Source: Phycisphaerae bacterium (GTDB taxonomy: Bacteria > Planctomycetota > Phycisphaerae > UBA1845). Taken from it: a DNA stretch of 41,584 nucleotides. The notes beneath the pieces are model-generated. The model saw nothing but the letters and a program-made list of their open reading frames with translations. It had not been told where the DNA came from and ran no database searches. The translations under genes were made by a program, and so were the position numbers. Shown in pieces: positions 33,727 through 41,584 of this stretch. The stretch's first letter is position 1; every line of letters begins with the position of its first letter. The stretch spans positions 1 to 41,584 of the forward strand of contig JAJDDX010000357.1 in assembly GCA_029260055.1 (NCBI GenBank), in the 5' to 3' direction.

Positions 33727-33996
33727 GTGAATGGAGACGATCTGGTCCTTGGTATCGTGGAGAATCGCACATTCAAACCGCTCGTCCCGCCGGGTGGCGA
33801 GACGAGGCTGACGCGCATTCAAATGCAGGCGGCGCAGCCTCCCGAGAGCGACGAGATTCCCCTTGACGAGTACGAAGGTAAGGCCATCATGGTGCAAGGC
33901 CGCGGCACCAGTGGGTGGATCTACTCCGCCGCTGTGACCGACGAAGCCGGTCCCATTCTCACAGCCGTGGTGCGGAAGGTGTTCGGCCAAGAATAG
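33727..33996 (+). CDS. Small conserved-type protein of 89 aa, unknown function
   Basis: An 89-residue protein starting at GTG, with AGGAGA at 33715-33720 just upstream. The N-terminus is hydrophilic (GDDLVLGIVENRTFKPLVPP). The C-terminal half has a compact, strongly patterned block, DEYEGKAIMVQGRGTSGWIY and then SAAVTDEAGPILTAVVRKVF, which reads as a small beta-rich domain (an OB-fold-like guess). Similar short proteins occur as hypothetical genes elsewhere, but I cannot name a function. It lies after the DUF4157 cargo and so could be an accessory or an immunity protein. No signal peptide is present. Confidence that it is real comes from the start signal and the orderly C-terminal sequence. 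Confidence 0.7.
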   Translation: MNGDDLVLGIVENRTFKPLVPPGGETRLTRIQMQAAQPPESDEIPLDEYEGKAIMVQGRGTSGWIYSAAVTDEAGPILTAVVRKVFGQE

Positions 33997-34155
33997 AAAC
34001 CGTCCGATGTGCAGGGGAGCCCTCGGTCTCCCGGCCCGCGACCACGAGGAATGCAGCCCGCTGCCCACCGAGCCGTAACGCCTGCAAGCGGGATCATGCG
34101 AGTCGAAATGCTGAGCTCGGTAACAACCATAGTGTACGAACCATAAGGAGAGTTG

Positions 34156-34230
34156 CATGTTGGCGAACGTGTCGAGACGGAAACACATGTGGCCGCGCGT
34201 AGCACACTGCTCCAGCGGGTGCATACGATA
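34156..34230 (+). CDS. Possible 24-codon short ORF with strong ribosome binding site
   Basis: AAGGAG at 34145-34150 lies five bases before an ATG that opens a 24-codon frame (MLANVSRRKHMWPRVAHCSS, then GCIR) ending in TAG at 34228-34230. It precedes the DUF1360-type gene by about 31 bases. It may be a leader peptide, a remnant, or chance. The sequence is basic and unrecognised. Confidence 0.25.
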
Positions 34231-34261
34231 GCCACAAGGCAAGGCCCGGAAACCGCGAGCC

Positions 34262-34564
34262 ATGACCCAGCAGGTGCTGCTACTCTCGCTGGTGACAGCC
34301 TCGATCTCCTTCTCCGTGACGGAGATGAAGCTGTTCAAACCCCTGCGCGAGCGCTTCCGCGCTGAGTCGTTCCTGGGCCGCATGTTGTCTTGTGGTTACT
34401 GCTTCGGACACTGGGTGGCGTTCGCGCTGGTGGCGATCTATCAGCCGCGGCTCTTTTACGCCTGGTGGCCGTTGGATTACTTCATCACCGCCTTGGCCGT
34501 CGCCTGGCTGGGCGGCGTGCAATGGACTCTGATGTGCCTGCTGATGAAACGCGCCGGCAAATAA
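34262..34564 (+). CDS. Small membrane protein, DUF1360 type
   Basis: A 100-residue integral membrane protein. There are hydrophobic segments at about residues 3-18 (QQVLLLSLVTASISFS), 48-62 (GHWVAFALVAIYQPR) and 72-93 (FITALAVAWLGGVQWTLMCL). Between the first two, a conserved-looking loop reads LLSCGYCFGHWV-like (SCGYCFGHWV), the CxxC-containing motif seen in DUF1360 proteins. The family's function is unknown. The gene is not overlapped by its neighbours and its own ribosome binding site is weak. Its place next to two cargo-like genes makes an immunity or membrane-linked accessory role possible, but a generic housekeeping role is just as possible. Confidence 0.7.
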   Translation: MTQQVLLLSLVTASISFSVTEMKLFKPLRERFRAESFLGRMLSCGYCFGHWVAFALVAIYQPRLFYAWWPLDYFITALAVAWLGGVQWTLMCLLMKRAGK

Positions 34565-34825
34565 CGAACGAGCGTGCGACGAGCGGGTCGATCCATGACG
34601 TCTTGATCCGCAAGATGCACCGGGTAGACGCGAGGGATAACTCTCGCTCAGAGGCGGAACATGCACCCCTTTCGACCCGGCCTGTCCGACAGAGGTTGCC
34701 GAGCGCGCATTCAACGACTCGCTCGCGGCGCGGTCGAGCCTATCGACACTACGCCCTGTCCAACGAGACGAGTCGAAAGGCCGTCGATCTCTTGCGCCAG
34801 CGCCTGTGAAACTGCGCGCGTGTCA

Positions 34826-37108
34826 CTACAGTGCCCGGCGGGTGCCGGCCGGCCGCAAGACCACCGTAGCCGCCAGCAGTACCAGCAAGGTCAGGATCAC
34901 CATGCCCCAATGAGAAACCGCGGGGATCGCTTGCGTGCCGCCACGGATGCCATGCGTAGACGCGCCCGACCCGTCCGGGACGACCAGGCGGCCGGCTATC
35001 GGCGACGACGAGGACTGATGCACCCCGAGTGCGTCGATGTTGTCGAAGGGATCTCCCAACCCGAGGTCCGCCGCGGCCGCGTACACCGCCACCGCCTGCC
35101 CCTGCTCCGCGACGAAGATATCCGCAGCTGCGCCACTCGTGCTGACGCCTGCGATCGACGACAACGACGGTGAGCCCGGCGCAAGCGAGAAGAGGACGCG
35201 GTCCTGCGAGTCGAACGCCCCCTTGGGGATGGAATCGAACACGATCAGCGCATCGATGTCGTCGCCCGGCGTCAGGCCGAGATCCTCGTAGGAGGCGTAC
35301 AGCCCGACGATCAGCCCGTCCCCAGGTGCCTCGCACGCGTCATCAGTACTATTCCCGTCGCCATCCCCGAGGCAGCCCCCGTCCCAGGTGAACAGGCCCC
35401 CTTTGCCGGCACAGTGGAACTCATCCGTATCGAGGCAAGTGCCGTCCGGAAGGCAGCACGCACCCGACGCCAGTTCGCACTCAGCGCAGATTGTATCCGG
35501 CCCGAGCCAGTGAGCGCCGGGCCCGAAGCAGGACATGAAACCCGTGATCTGGCACGTCCCGTCCACGTGGCAGCAGGCACCCGGTGGCAAGGCGCACGAC
35601 TCGCAGGGTGAGTTCGGCCCGGCCCAATCGCCGCCCATGTTTACACAGGGCACAAGTTCCAGGATCTGGCAGCCACCGTCGCCGAAGCAGCATGCGCCCG
35701 GGATCGGTGGCATGTTGCAGGCGTCACACGTCGTGTTCGGCCCGAGCCAGAAACCACCGGCGGTCCAACAGTCGAAGTCGGGCACGATGTCGCAGCTCCC
35801 GCTCGGCTGGCAACATGCGCCGGACGGCGGGCCGCCGCACAGATCGCACGTTGTATCGGGACCAAGCCACCAGCCGCCGGCCGCATCGCAGGCATTGATG
35901 TCCCTCGTTTCACATTGGCTACCGGGCAAACAGCACGCTCCGTCGCCGAAGACGCCGCAGGCCTCACACGGCGCGCCGGGGCCGACCCATACGCCTCCAT
36001 AAACGAAACAGTCATCGTTGCTCAAGGTCTGGCAGGTCCCGTCCGGAAGGCAACACGTGCCGGTCGTCGGCGGCGCGCCGCACTGATCGCAGGTCATCTG
36101 CGGACCGAGCCAGAAGCCGCCCGCCCCGAAGCAAGCCATGTCTCCCGTGATCGCGCAGGTGCCGTCGGGGTAGCAGCAGGCGCCGTCGCCCACCGGTGGT
36201 CCGCCCCCGCACATCTCGCACGTGGTGTCCGGCCCCAGCCAGAAGCCGGGGTTGTTCGGATCGCCCATGCAGGCGTCGAGCGTCGTGATCGCACAGGTCC
36301 CGCCCGGATAGCAGCACGCTCCGTCGAACGTGGGGTTGCGCACCGCCACGAACACATTCGCGCCGCTCTGCCCCACCGCGCCGGACAAGTCTTCCAGCGA
36401 AGGAGAGCCCTCTGTAAGTGAGAAGTACGCGCCGACGATCACGCCGTCGCCCGGACGACGCTCCAGCCGGGCCATGGCATCCACCGCGTCCTGCACCGGT
36501 TCCGTCGGGAGCGTCGTGTCCGCATGAGCCGCGGGGTATGCGGAGAAGTTCGTGCCGCCCTCGTCGAAGTTGTTTCGCGAAAGCACGTTGTTCGCCCGGA
36601 CATCCTGCACGCTCACAAGGCCAGACTGCGTGAACAAGTCGGTCGAAAGGTACTGGTCGCCGGCCGGATGTTTCCGCGTCGACTGATCCTGGACGTTGTA
36701 AGGCACGCCGGCGGCGACCATGCCCTCATCAGGGGCGGCCGCCCCCACGCTCTGCCGGTCGACGGAAAACACGAGACCGAACTCGTCTGTCGGCAACATC
36801 GGGCCGTTCCCCGACGAAAGTGCGTCCAGATCGTCCAACAGTGACGGCAAGCCCAGCGTGGCGCCCGGAAGAGCGGGTATCGGGTTTGGATACGAGACGA
36901 AAAGAATGTCCGCTGCCGCAACGGTGCCGTCCCCGACGGAGGGTGACGAGAGATCGAACGAGTAGTCCGGCGCCGGAAGCGGCTCCAGCGGCGGCGCCGC
37001 CCGCAAGTCCCCGGCGACACCGACTGCCAGCGCAGCCACCGTGCCGAATAGCGCAACCAGCGCCCCCAAGTCAGTCTTGCCCGTGGTTGCCATAGGTCTC
37101 TTTCCCAT
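34826..37108 (-). CDS. Secreted Cys-rich repeat protein with IPTL-CTERM-like tail
   Basis: A 760-residue exported protein. The N-terminus has a probable signal segment (LGALVALFGTVAALAVGVAG, residues 14-33). A beta-rich domain follows (40-262) ending LTEGSPSLEDLSGAVGQSGA. Next come eight Cys-rich repeats (263-592) of the type GACCYPDGTCxIT...C...GGFWLGPxTTCDxCGG. The acidic GDGDGNSTDDACE looks like a calcium-binding loop. A second domain (about 597-720) resembles the first (LAPGSPSLSSIAGVSTSGAA). The C-terminus, AIPAVSHWGMVILTLLVLLA with a basic end, resembles the IPTL-CTERM surface-sorting signal. An ATG at 37093 is an alternative start. It is the last gene of the sigma-kinase operon; a paralogue starts at 41062. 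Confidence 0.88.
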   Translation of the reverse strand: MGKRPMATTGKTDLGALVALFGTVAALAVGVAGDLRAAPPLEPLPAPDYSFDLSSPSVGDGTVAAADILFVSYPNPIPALPGATLGLPSLLDDLDALSSGNGPMLPTDEFGLVFSVDRQSVGAAAPDEGMVAAGVPYNVQDQSTRKHPAGDQYLSTDLFTQSGLVSVQDVRANNVLSRNNFDEGGTNFSAYPAAHADTTLPTEPVQDAVDAMARLERRPGDGVIVGAYFSLTEGSPSLEDLSGAVGQSGANVFVAVRNPTFDGACCYPGGTCAITTLDACMGDPNNPGFWLGPDTTCEMCGGGPPVGDGACCYPDGTCAITGDMACFGAGGFWLGPQMTCDQCGAPPTTGTCCLPDGTCQTLSNDDCFVYGGVWVGPGAPCEACGVFGDGACCLPGSQCETRDINACDAAGGWWLGPDTTCDLCGGPPSGACCQPSGSCDIVPDFDCWTAGGFWLGPNTTCDACNMPPIPGACCFGDGGCQILELVPCVNMGGDWAGPNSPCESCALPPGACCHVDGTCQITGFMSCFGPGAHWLGPDTICAECELASGACCLPDGTCLDTDEFHCAGKGGLFTWDGGCLGDGDGNSTDDACEAPGDGLIVGLYASYEDLGLTPGDDIDALIVFDSIPKGAFDSQDRVLFSLAPGSPSLSSIAGVSTSGAAADIFVAEQGQAVAVYAAAADLGLGDPFDNIDALGVHQSSSSPIAGRLVVPDGSGASTHGIRGGTQAIPAVSHWGMVILTLLVLLAATVVLRPAGTRRAL
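35333..36322 (-). repeat. Eight-fold Cys-rich repeat tract in the secreted protein gene
   Basis: The tract codes for eight repeats of about 36-46 residues. Each starts G(A/T)CC, has Cys at about positions 3, 4, 10 and 18 and ends in a CxxC pair after WLGP. The first two copies match repeats 2 and 3 of the plus-strand paralogue at 41326-41567 almost residue for residue, on the opposite strand. Confidence 0.85.
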
Positions 37109-37140
37109 CTTTCTCTTTTCTACCGGCCGATGCCTCGTTC

Positions 37141-40053
37141 CTATTCCGTACCCTCACGCCGATCTTCGGGTGCTGAAATCCACGCAGGCCATAGTGGATC
37201 CGCCTGCATGCGGGTCCACAGCAGCTTCCCGTGGTATGCGTAGCGCAGCTCACTGTCGAAGGATCGATACGCCTGCCTGAAGTAGTCGCGTGCTTTTGGA
37301 CGATCACCGGCAGCGAGAGCCATCGCGGCCCCGTGAAAATACGCTTCCCCCCAGAGCTTCCAAGGCGTCGCGGACTCCTTGGCCAGGGCCTCGAGCTCTG
37401 CCATAGTAATACTTCCGCCTTCGCGACAGAAGTCAAAGAGCTTTCTGATCCACGCTTCGCTCTGCGGAGGTGCCAATCCGGTGGCGTAATCCAGTGTGGC
37501 TGGGTCGACGTCGAGCAAGGCTTGAGCCTCGTCCTCCCGCCCCAAGAGCCTCATGCCGGTTGCCGCCCAGATCAAGTCCTGGGCGTGGTCCGTTTCACTC
37601 TCCACCAGTGAGCGCACACGCTGCAAAGCGGCGTCGTGGTCGCCCATCTCGGCGAGCACGATGGCGGGGTACAACGAAGAATACCCTCTATGAGTCGGAT
37701 CGAATCCGCTGCAAGCCTCCAGGTCCGCAAGGGCGCCGTCGTAGTCACCCGTCCAGAAACGAAGCCTCCACCGGTAGTGAACGCCCTCCCACCTGGCTTG
37801 ATCGTAGTGAGCGGTGTCGATGGCCCGCGTGCGTACACCTATCGCCTCTTCCAGCCGGCCCATACTTTCGAGGCACTCCGCCTCAGCCGTCACCGGGCGA
37901 TCATCTTCCGGGTCGATCTGCTGTCCGTGACGCGCCCAATCCAAGGCTGCGGCGTAGTGCTCGTCCACCAGGGAATCACCGCGGGTGCCGCTGCTGCCAC
38001 GGTAGACCTCAGCCGCAAACCGATGCGCGATGGACAGGAGGTAGTGCGGATACGCGCCGAACAACTCGTGCGCGACGAGTTGCTCCAGGCTCTCCACTGC
38101 TTCCGAGAATGAATCCAAGCTGCGCGTGGAGTAAAGCTGCTGATTACGCGCCCGTGCCAAGTGCAGCACCGCTTGTGGATAGAATCCGTGCTCCCGCGCC
38201 CGGACACTGATCGCCTGCCGATACGATTCGATCGCAGCGGCCGGGTCTGCAAAGTGAATCGCAAGTCCCCGGAAGAACCAGGCGTCTGCCCGAACGGGCG
38301 GCCCGCGCTGCTCCGCCTGTGCGTAGGTTCGCATCGCCTCGGTGGTGTCGCCATCGCTCCATTGCGCGCACGCAAGCAGGTACGCAGCGCGAAGGTCATC
38401 CGGTGCCGTATCAAGCAACTGCCCGAGGTGTGTCGCCGCTCCCTTCTCGTCCAGGCGACCGTGCGCCGCGAGGGCCTGCGCGAGATGAGCCTCCGAAGCC
38501 GGCAGCCCCAGCTTCATCGCAAGCTTGATCTTGGCCTCAACGTGGTCAGGCGTACGGTAGTCGTGGTAGGCAAGCTGCTCGTACGCCTCTTTCATCAACT
38601 GCCGCGCGTCCTGCATGCGCGCCGAGCGTGCTTGTAGGGTCGATGCCGCAATCGCACACAGCGCGACGACCGACGTGACGGTCGCCAGCGACACAGCCCG
38701 GTGCCGACCGATCCAGCGCGATGCTCGGCGTATCCCGCTGGGTCGACGCATCCGAATGCGGCGCCCTTCCCCTACCCGCCGAAGGTCTTCAGCCATGGCC
38801 GTGGCGGTCGGGTATCGGCGTTCCGACTCCTTCGCCATCGCGCACAGGCAAATCGTCTCGAGGTCGACGGGTATCTGAGGGACGAGCTTCCGCGGCGCGG
38901 TCGGCTCCTCGCTGCAGACATCGAGCATGATCTGCTCGCGCGACTCGCCCCTAAACGGCTTCCTTTGAGTCAGCAACTCGTAGAGCGTAACGCCCAGCGA
39001 ATAGACGTCCGTGCGCTGATCGATGCGGTCGGTCTGCCCCCGCACCTGTTCCGGAGCCACGTACGCCGGTGTACCCATCACCTCGCCCGGACTGGTGATC
39101 TGAGGCGCGTTATCGAGCCGCGCGAGACCGAAGTCCGTCAACTGGAGTCGGCCATCATTGCCCAGCAGAAGGTTGTGTGGTTTGACGTCCCGATGGATTA
39201 CCCCGCGCTGGTGCGCAAACGCCAGCGCCTCGGCGACCTCGGCAAGTCGCAACGCAAGCAGTCGATAGTCCTTCGCCGTCCTGCCATGGACGTAAGTGAC
39301 CTTGGATGACTTGCTTCGCAGGGGTTGCCGGACGGTTCGAGCCGGTGGTGTGTCCGACGGCACGCCGGTCGGCGCGTCATCCGGCTCAGCCGGCAGGTGA
39401 AGCCAATCGGACGGAGCACGCATGGCCACGTCGAGGCTCCCTCCCTCGACAAGTTCCATGGCGTAGTAGTACTGGCCGTCATGTTCGCCCTCGGCATAGA
39501 CGCTCACGAGGTTGGTGTGGTGAAGGCGCGCCGCGGCCGCGGCTTCCGTTCGGAAACGTTGGACGGCGGTCCGCCCGAACCGAGCGAAGCCCGGCAGCAC
39601 CTTCAGGGCCACCTCTCGCCCGAGCGAACACTGCACTGCGCGGTAGACGACGCCCATTCCCCCGCGACCTAGCTCCTCGATGACCTCGAAGTCGTCGAGC
39701 CGAGTACCTCGCGTGAAGGGTGGGTCCGCCATGGCTCCGCAGACCGCCGAGTTGCTGCCGCCGCCGTCGCCCAGCCAACAGACGCTCGACTTGGCGAGCG
39801 GCTCCACGTAATACTCAAAAGCGGATTGGAGGTCCGTCACCAGGGCTTCATCTTCCGGTGCAAGGACGCAGGCCGCATCATCGCTGTGGCCAGCCGGTTG
39901 CCCAACCGTGGCGAACGCGCCTCGTCTCGCACCGAACAGCGCCCCGCATTTCGGGCAGCGTCTTTCGCCGGCGCGCAGCGACCCCCCGGGGGACCAGCCG
40001 CACTGAAGGCAAGAGCTATGTCCGGGCTCGCTCACGTCACAAAGACTCCACAC
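37141..40053 (-). CDS. Serine/threonine protein kinase with zinc ribbon, membrane segment and TPR tail
   Basis: A 970-residue membrane-anchored kinase. Residues 15-36 hold two CxxC knuckles (C15/C18 and C33/C36), a zinc ribbon. The kinase domain has the glycine loop GRGGMGVVY (129-137), the ATP-binding lysine K151 in VALKVLPG, the catalytic loop HRDVKPHN (287-294), DFG (307-309) and APE (333-335), so it looks active. About 50 residues are inserted between the two lobes. A hydrophobic segment at 453-472 (AVSLATVTSVVALCAIAAST) should cross the membrane, and about 480-950 is TPR repeats. Start GTG at 40053 gives the zinc ribbon. The sigma factor gene lies 82 bases upstream and the secreted repeat protein 32 bases downstream. 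Likely a sensing kinase typical of planctomycetes. Confidence 0.93.
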   Translation of the reverse strand: MWSLCDVSEPGHSSCLQCGWSPGGSLRAGERRCPKCGALFGARRGAFATVGQPAGHSDDAACVLAPEDEALVTDLQSAFEYYVEPLAKSSVCWLGDGGGSNSAVCGAMADPPFTRGTRLDDFEVIEELGRGGMGVVYRAVQCSLGREVALKVLPGFARFGRTAVQRFRTEAAAAARLHHTNLVSVYAEGEHDGQYYYAMELVEGGSLDVAMRAPSDWLHLPAEPDDAPTGVPSDTPPARTVRQPLRSKSSKVTYVHGRTAKDYRLLALRLAEVAEALAFAHQRGVIHRDVKPHNLLLGNDGRLQLTDFGLARLDNAPQITSPGEVMGTPAYVAPEQVRGQTDRIDQRTDVYSLGVTLYELLTQRKPFRGESREQIMLDVCSEEPTAPRKLVPQIPVDLETICLCAMAKESERRYPTATAMAEDLRRVGEGRRIRMRRPSGIRRASRWIGRHRAVSLATVTSVVALCAIAASTLQARSARMQDARQLMKEAYEQLAYHDYRTPDHVEAKIKLAMKLGLPASEAHLAQALAAHGRLDEKGAATHLGQLLDTAPDDLRAAYLLACAQWSDGDTTEAMRTYAQAEQRGPPVRADAWFFRGLAIHFADPAAAIESYRQAISVRAREHGFYPQAVLHLARARNQQLYSTRSLDSFSEAVESLEQLVAHELFGAYPHYLLSIAHRFAAEVYRGSSGTRGDSLVDEHYAAALDWARHGQQIDPEDDRPVTAEAECLESMGRLEEAIGVRTRAIDTAHYDQARWEGVHYRWRLRFWTGDYDGALADLEACSGFDPTHRGYSSLYPAIVLAEMGDHDAALQRVRSLVESETDHAQDLIWAATGMRLLGREDEAQALLDVDPATLDYATGLAPPQSEAWIRKLFDFCREGGSITMAELEALAKESATPWKLWGEAYFHGAAMALAAGDRPKARDYFRQAYRSFDSELRYAYHGKLLWTRMQADPLWPAWISAPEDRREGTE

Positions 40054-40135
40054 AAACTAGATAGACGCCCAAAACTCGATCTTGGCGCCAAATGCGGCAA
40101 ACTTGGGTGCCGGACCTCGGAATCGCCCAAACGTC

Positions 40136-40732
40136 CTATACATCCTCTTCCGGACGCGCCTCACCGAGACTCGATTTCAACCGTTCGAGCACCTTCTTTC
40201 GGGCCCGGTAGACGCTCCAGATGCTGATATCGAGCATTTCCGCGGTGTACGTCACGGGTTTACCCGCCAGAACGGACATCTCGAATGCCTTCAGGGTCGT
40301 AGGGTCAAACTCGTCGGCCAAGTCCTGCATCGTTCGCCGAAGCCGCTGAAGCTGCCACTCCCGCGCCCATTCCGCGTCGCGGTCCATCTCTCGTTCGGTC
40401 GCACAGGAATCGAATGAGCGTGGATCCAACCCGGGAGGTTGACGGGATTCCTTACTCGCCCGTCGCGTCAGGGCATGAATCACCGCCGCCCGAAGGTACG
40501 AACGGAATTTACCCCTGCGGCCGTCGTACTCAAACCCGCCGATCGCCTGGAAAAGCTGCGTTTCCACCTCCTGCACGACGTCTTCCGCATCTGTGTGCGA
40601 CGCCCCGCGCGATCGCGCGTATCGGTAGAGCAAATGTCCGTAGCGTGCGTGAAACCGTGACCAGCTCAGCTCATCTTTCCGGTCACGAAGCCGCAGGAGG
40701 AAGCTCGGGTGCGTTCGACTGGCGTGCGTCAT
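40136..40732 (-). CDS. ECF-type RNA polymerase sigma factor
   Basis: A 198-residue sigma-70 family factor of ECF size. Region 2 is visible at about residues 25-95: SRFHARYGHLLYRYARSRGA, then DAEDVVQEVETQLFQAI and the KFRSYLRAAVIHALTRRA helix, which binds core enzyme and the -10 element. Region 4 is the C-terminal helix-turn-helix: LKAFEMSVLAGKPVTYTAEM, then LDISIWSVYRARKKVLERLK. The order sigma factor followed by a kinase with TPR tail recurs in planctomycetes, where the kinase is thought to control or work with the sigma factor. No anti-sigma gene is nearby. Its ribosome binding site is weak. Confidence 0.92.
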   Translation of the reverse strand: MTHASRTHPSFLLRLRDRKDELSWSRFHARYGHLLYRYARSRGASHTDAEDVVQEVETQLFQAIGGFEYDGRRGKFRSYLRAAVIHALTRRASKESRQPPGLDPRSFDSCATEREMDRDAEWAREWQLQRLRRTMQDLADEFDPTTLKAFEMSVLAGKPVTYTAEMLDISIWSVYRARKKVLERLKSSLGEARPEEDV

Positions 40733-41061
40733 TGATGCCCATCATCCCAAGACGACCCTTCGATTTCAAGCCGGGCGTTCCAGTCCGGCTTGCGGTCCCG
40801 TCGGCCCGGCGGGGACGCGATTATCGGCCCGGCGAGGACTTCAGCTCCGAAAAAAACCGGGCTCGCGCCAAAATCCGGACGCCTCCGTCTATCAACTGTT
40901 GCCTACAGGCTCGTGGGCCTCGTGTGTGCGAGGCTGGCTGAGTGACCCGCGGGCGTCGGGTGACGCCGGGGCCGGGGTTGGGTTAAAGTAGTACATGTTC
41001 CGCCGTGGGGCCGGGTTGGTGGCGTGTGCAGGCGGTTACATCAAACGGGAGGTACGAAGGC
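40733..41061. other. Divergent intergenic region between sigma factor and Cys-rich gene
   Basis: About 329 bases separating divergent genes, so promoters for both should lie here, but no confident -35/-10 pair is seen. Notable sequence: an inverted repeat AAGCCGG (40769-40775) with CCGGCTT (40786-40792); a direct repeat TCGGCCCGGCG at 40801-40811 and 40824-40834; and a hairpin GCCTCG-TGTGTG-CGAGGC (40917-40934). These may be control sites of the sigma factor or its target genes. Confidence 0.5.
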
Positions 41062-41584
41062 ATGAGAGGCACGAAACTGGGTTATGGGCTCTTCACACTG
41101 ATGTGCTGTACGAGTCTGGCTTTGGGGGCCCCAAAAGCACAGCGGAGGACGGTGAGCGAGCGTGCGGTGAAACCGGCGCTCGGCGAGCCGCGCATGAACG
41201 TCCCCGGCGCATGTTGCCACCAGGACGGCACATGCAGCATCACTCCGATGCAAGAGTGTGTTGACGGCATCTGGCTTGGGCCGGACAGCACGTGCGACAT
41301 GTGCGGTGGCGGCCCCGGGGGAGAGGGGGCGTGCTGCCATCCGGACGGCACCTGCGCGATCACTACGCACGATGCCTGCATGGGCGACCCGGCCAACCCG
41401 GGTTTCTGGCTCGGCCCGAACACCACTTGCGACATGTGCGGCGGCGGCCCCATGGGCGACGGCGCCTGCTGCTACGCCGATGGTACCTGCGCGATCACGG
41501 GGGACATCGCCTGCTTCGAGACGGGCGGCTTCTGGCTCGGGCCGGACAGTACCTGCGACATGTGCGGCGGCGGACCGATGGGCG
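41062..41584 (+). CDS. Secreted Cys-rich repeat protein, 3' end outside the window
   Basis: A frame that starts at ATG 41062 and stays open to the window edge, so at least 174 residues. GGGAGG at 41047-41052 is a well-spaced ribosome binding site. The N-terminus is a probable signal peptide (LGYGLFTLMCCTSLALGAPK). After a short linker, three Cys-rich repeats begin at 41206, each with GACC, DGTC and a closing CxxC (CDMC). They belong to the family in the minus-strand gene at 34826-37108. Unlike that protein, it lacks the large N-terminal beta domain and goes straight into repeats. It is divergent from the sigma factor gene, which suggests a shared control region (inference). Confidence 0.85.
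   Translation, partial: MRGTKLGYGLFTLMCCTSLALGAPKAQRRTVSERAVKPALGEPRMNVPGACCHQDGTCSITPMQECVDGIWLGPDSTCDMCGGGPGGEGACCHPDGTCAITTHDACMGDPANPGFWLGPNTTCDMCGGGPMGDGACCYADGTCAITGDIACFETGGFWLGPDSTCDMCGGGPMG

Noticed and set aside
33478-34383. A 301-codon open frame on the minus strand over the small-gene region
   Set aside because: It overlaps the 89-aa gene and the start of the membrane protein gene, which have better signals. Its translation shows no domain and odd composition.
40845-40870. A-run at about 40851-40857 as an intrinsic terminator on the minus strand
   Set aside because: No adequate GC-rich stem precedes the T-run on that strand.
1-41584. CRISPR arrays, tRNA or rRNA genes, insertion sequences
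   Set aside because: No short regularly spaced direct repeats, no tRNA-like cloverleaf, no rRNA sequence and no transposase were noticed. The Cys-rich DNA repeats are protein coding.

Overview
The window is high-GC bacterial DNA, most likely from a planctomycete, probably an uncultured or Phycisphaerae-like one. The clues are a serine/threonine kinase with an N-terminal zinc ribbon and a long TPR tail, an ECF-type sigma factor directly upstream of it, secreted proteins built of Cys-rich GACCxPDGTC repeats with an IPTL-CTERM-like tail, and a second TPR protein of kinesin-light-chain type at the left edge. This assignment is an inference from family content; no rRNA or other taxonomic marker is present.

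Left edge (1-1245): the 3' end of a TPR protein. Then about 925 bp without a convincing gene (1246-2170), holding a 40-bp near-palindrome at 1401-1440.

Centre (2171-29291): a tightly packed, same-strand set of 19 genes encoding an extracellular contractile injection system (eCIS), related to the Photorhabdus PVC and Serratia Afp particles. In order: cap/terminator-type DUF4255 protein (Pvc16-like), a beta-sandwich protein, sheath 1, tube 1, sheath 2, tube 2, CIS_tube/LysM-type baseplate-tube protein (Pvc7-like), a 60-aa protein, gpD-type spike hub, separate gp5-type OB-fold spike, an unusual protein with a strong membrane segment, gp25-type wedge (Pvc9-like), gp6/J-type wedge (Pvc11-like), a beta-propeller plus tail-protein-I fusion (Pvc12 position), tape-measure protein (Pvc14-like), AAA+ ATPase (Pvc15-like), a coiled-coil protein, and two proteins of 433 and 1394 aa that share an N-terminal module. 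Many starts overlap the preceding stop, so translation is probably coupled.

Cargo region (29332-34564): two effector-like genes share a near-identical leader coding AKLT(I/V)GAPNDQYEQEADR. The first ends in a small domain with a GPNSNTY motif. The second has a DUF4157 domain with an intact HELTH motif, a long hydrophobic helical middle and a C-terminal domain resembling a PD-(D/E)XK nuclease. It is split by one in-frame TGA at 30700-30702. Two small genes follow (89 aa, and a 100-aa membrane protein of DUF1360 type), separated by gaps, one of which contains interleaved inverted repeats.

Right side (34826-41584): on the minus strand, sigma factor, kinase and a secreted Cys-rich repeat protein form a probable operon. 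On the plus strand at the right edge, a paralogue of the Cys-rich protein begins and runs out of the window. The two paralogues form an inverted pair around the kinase and sigma genes.
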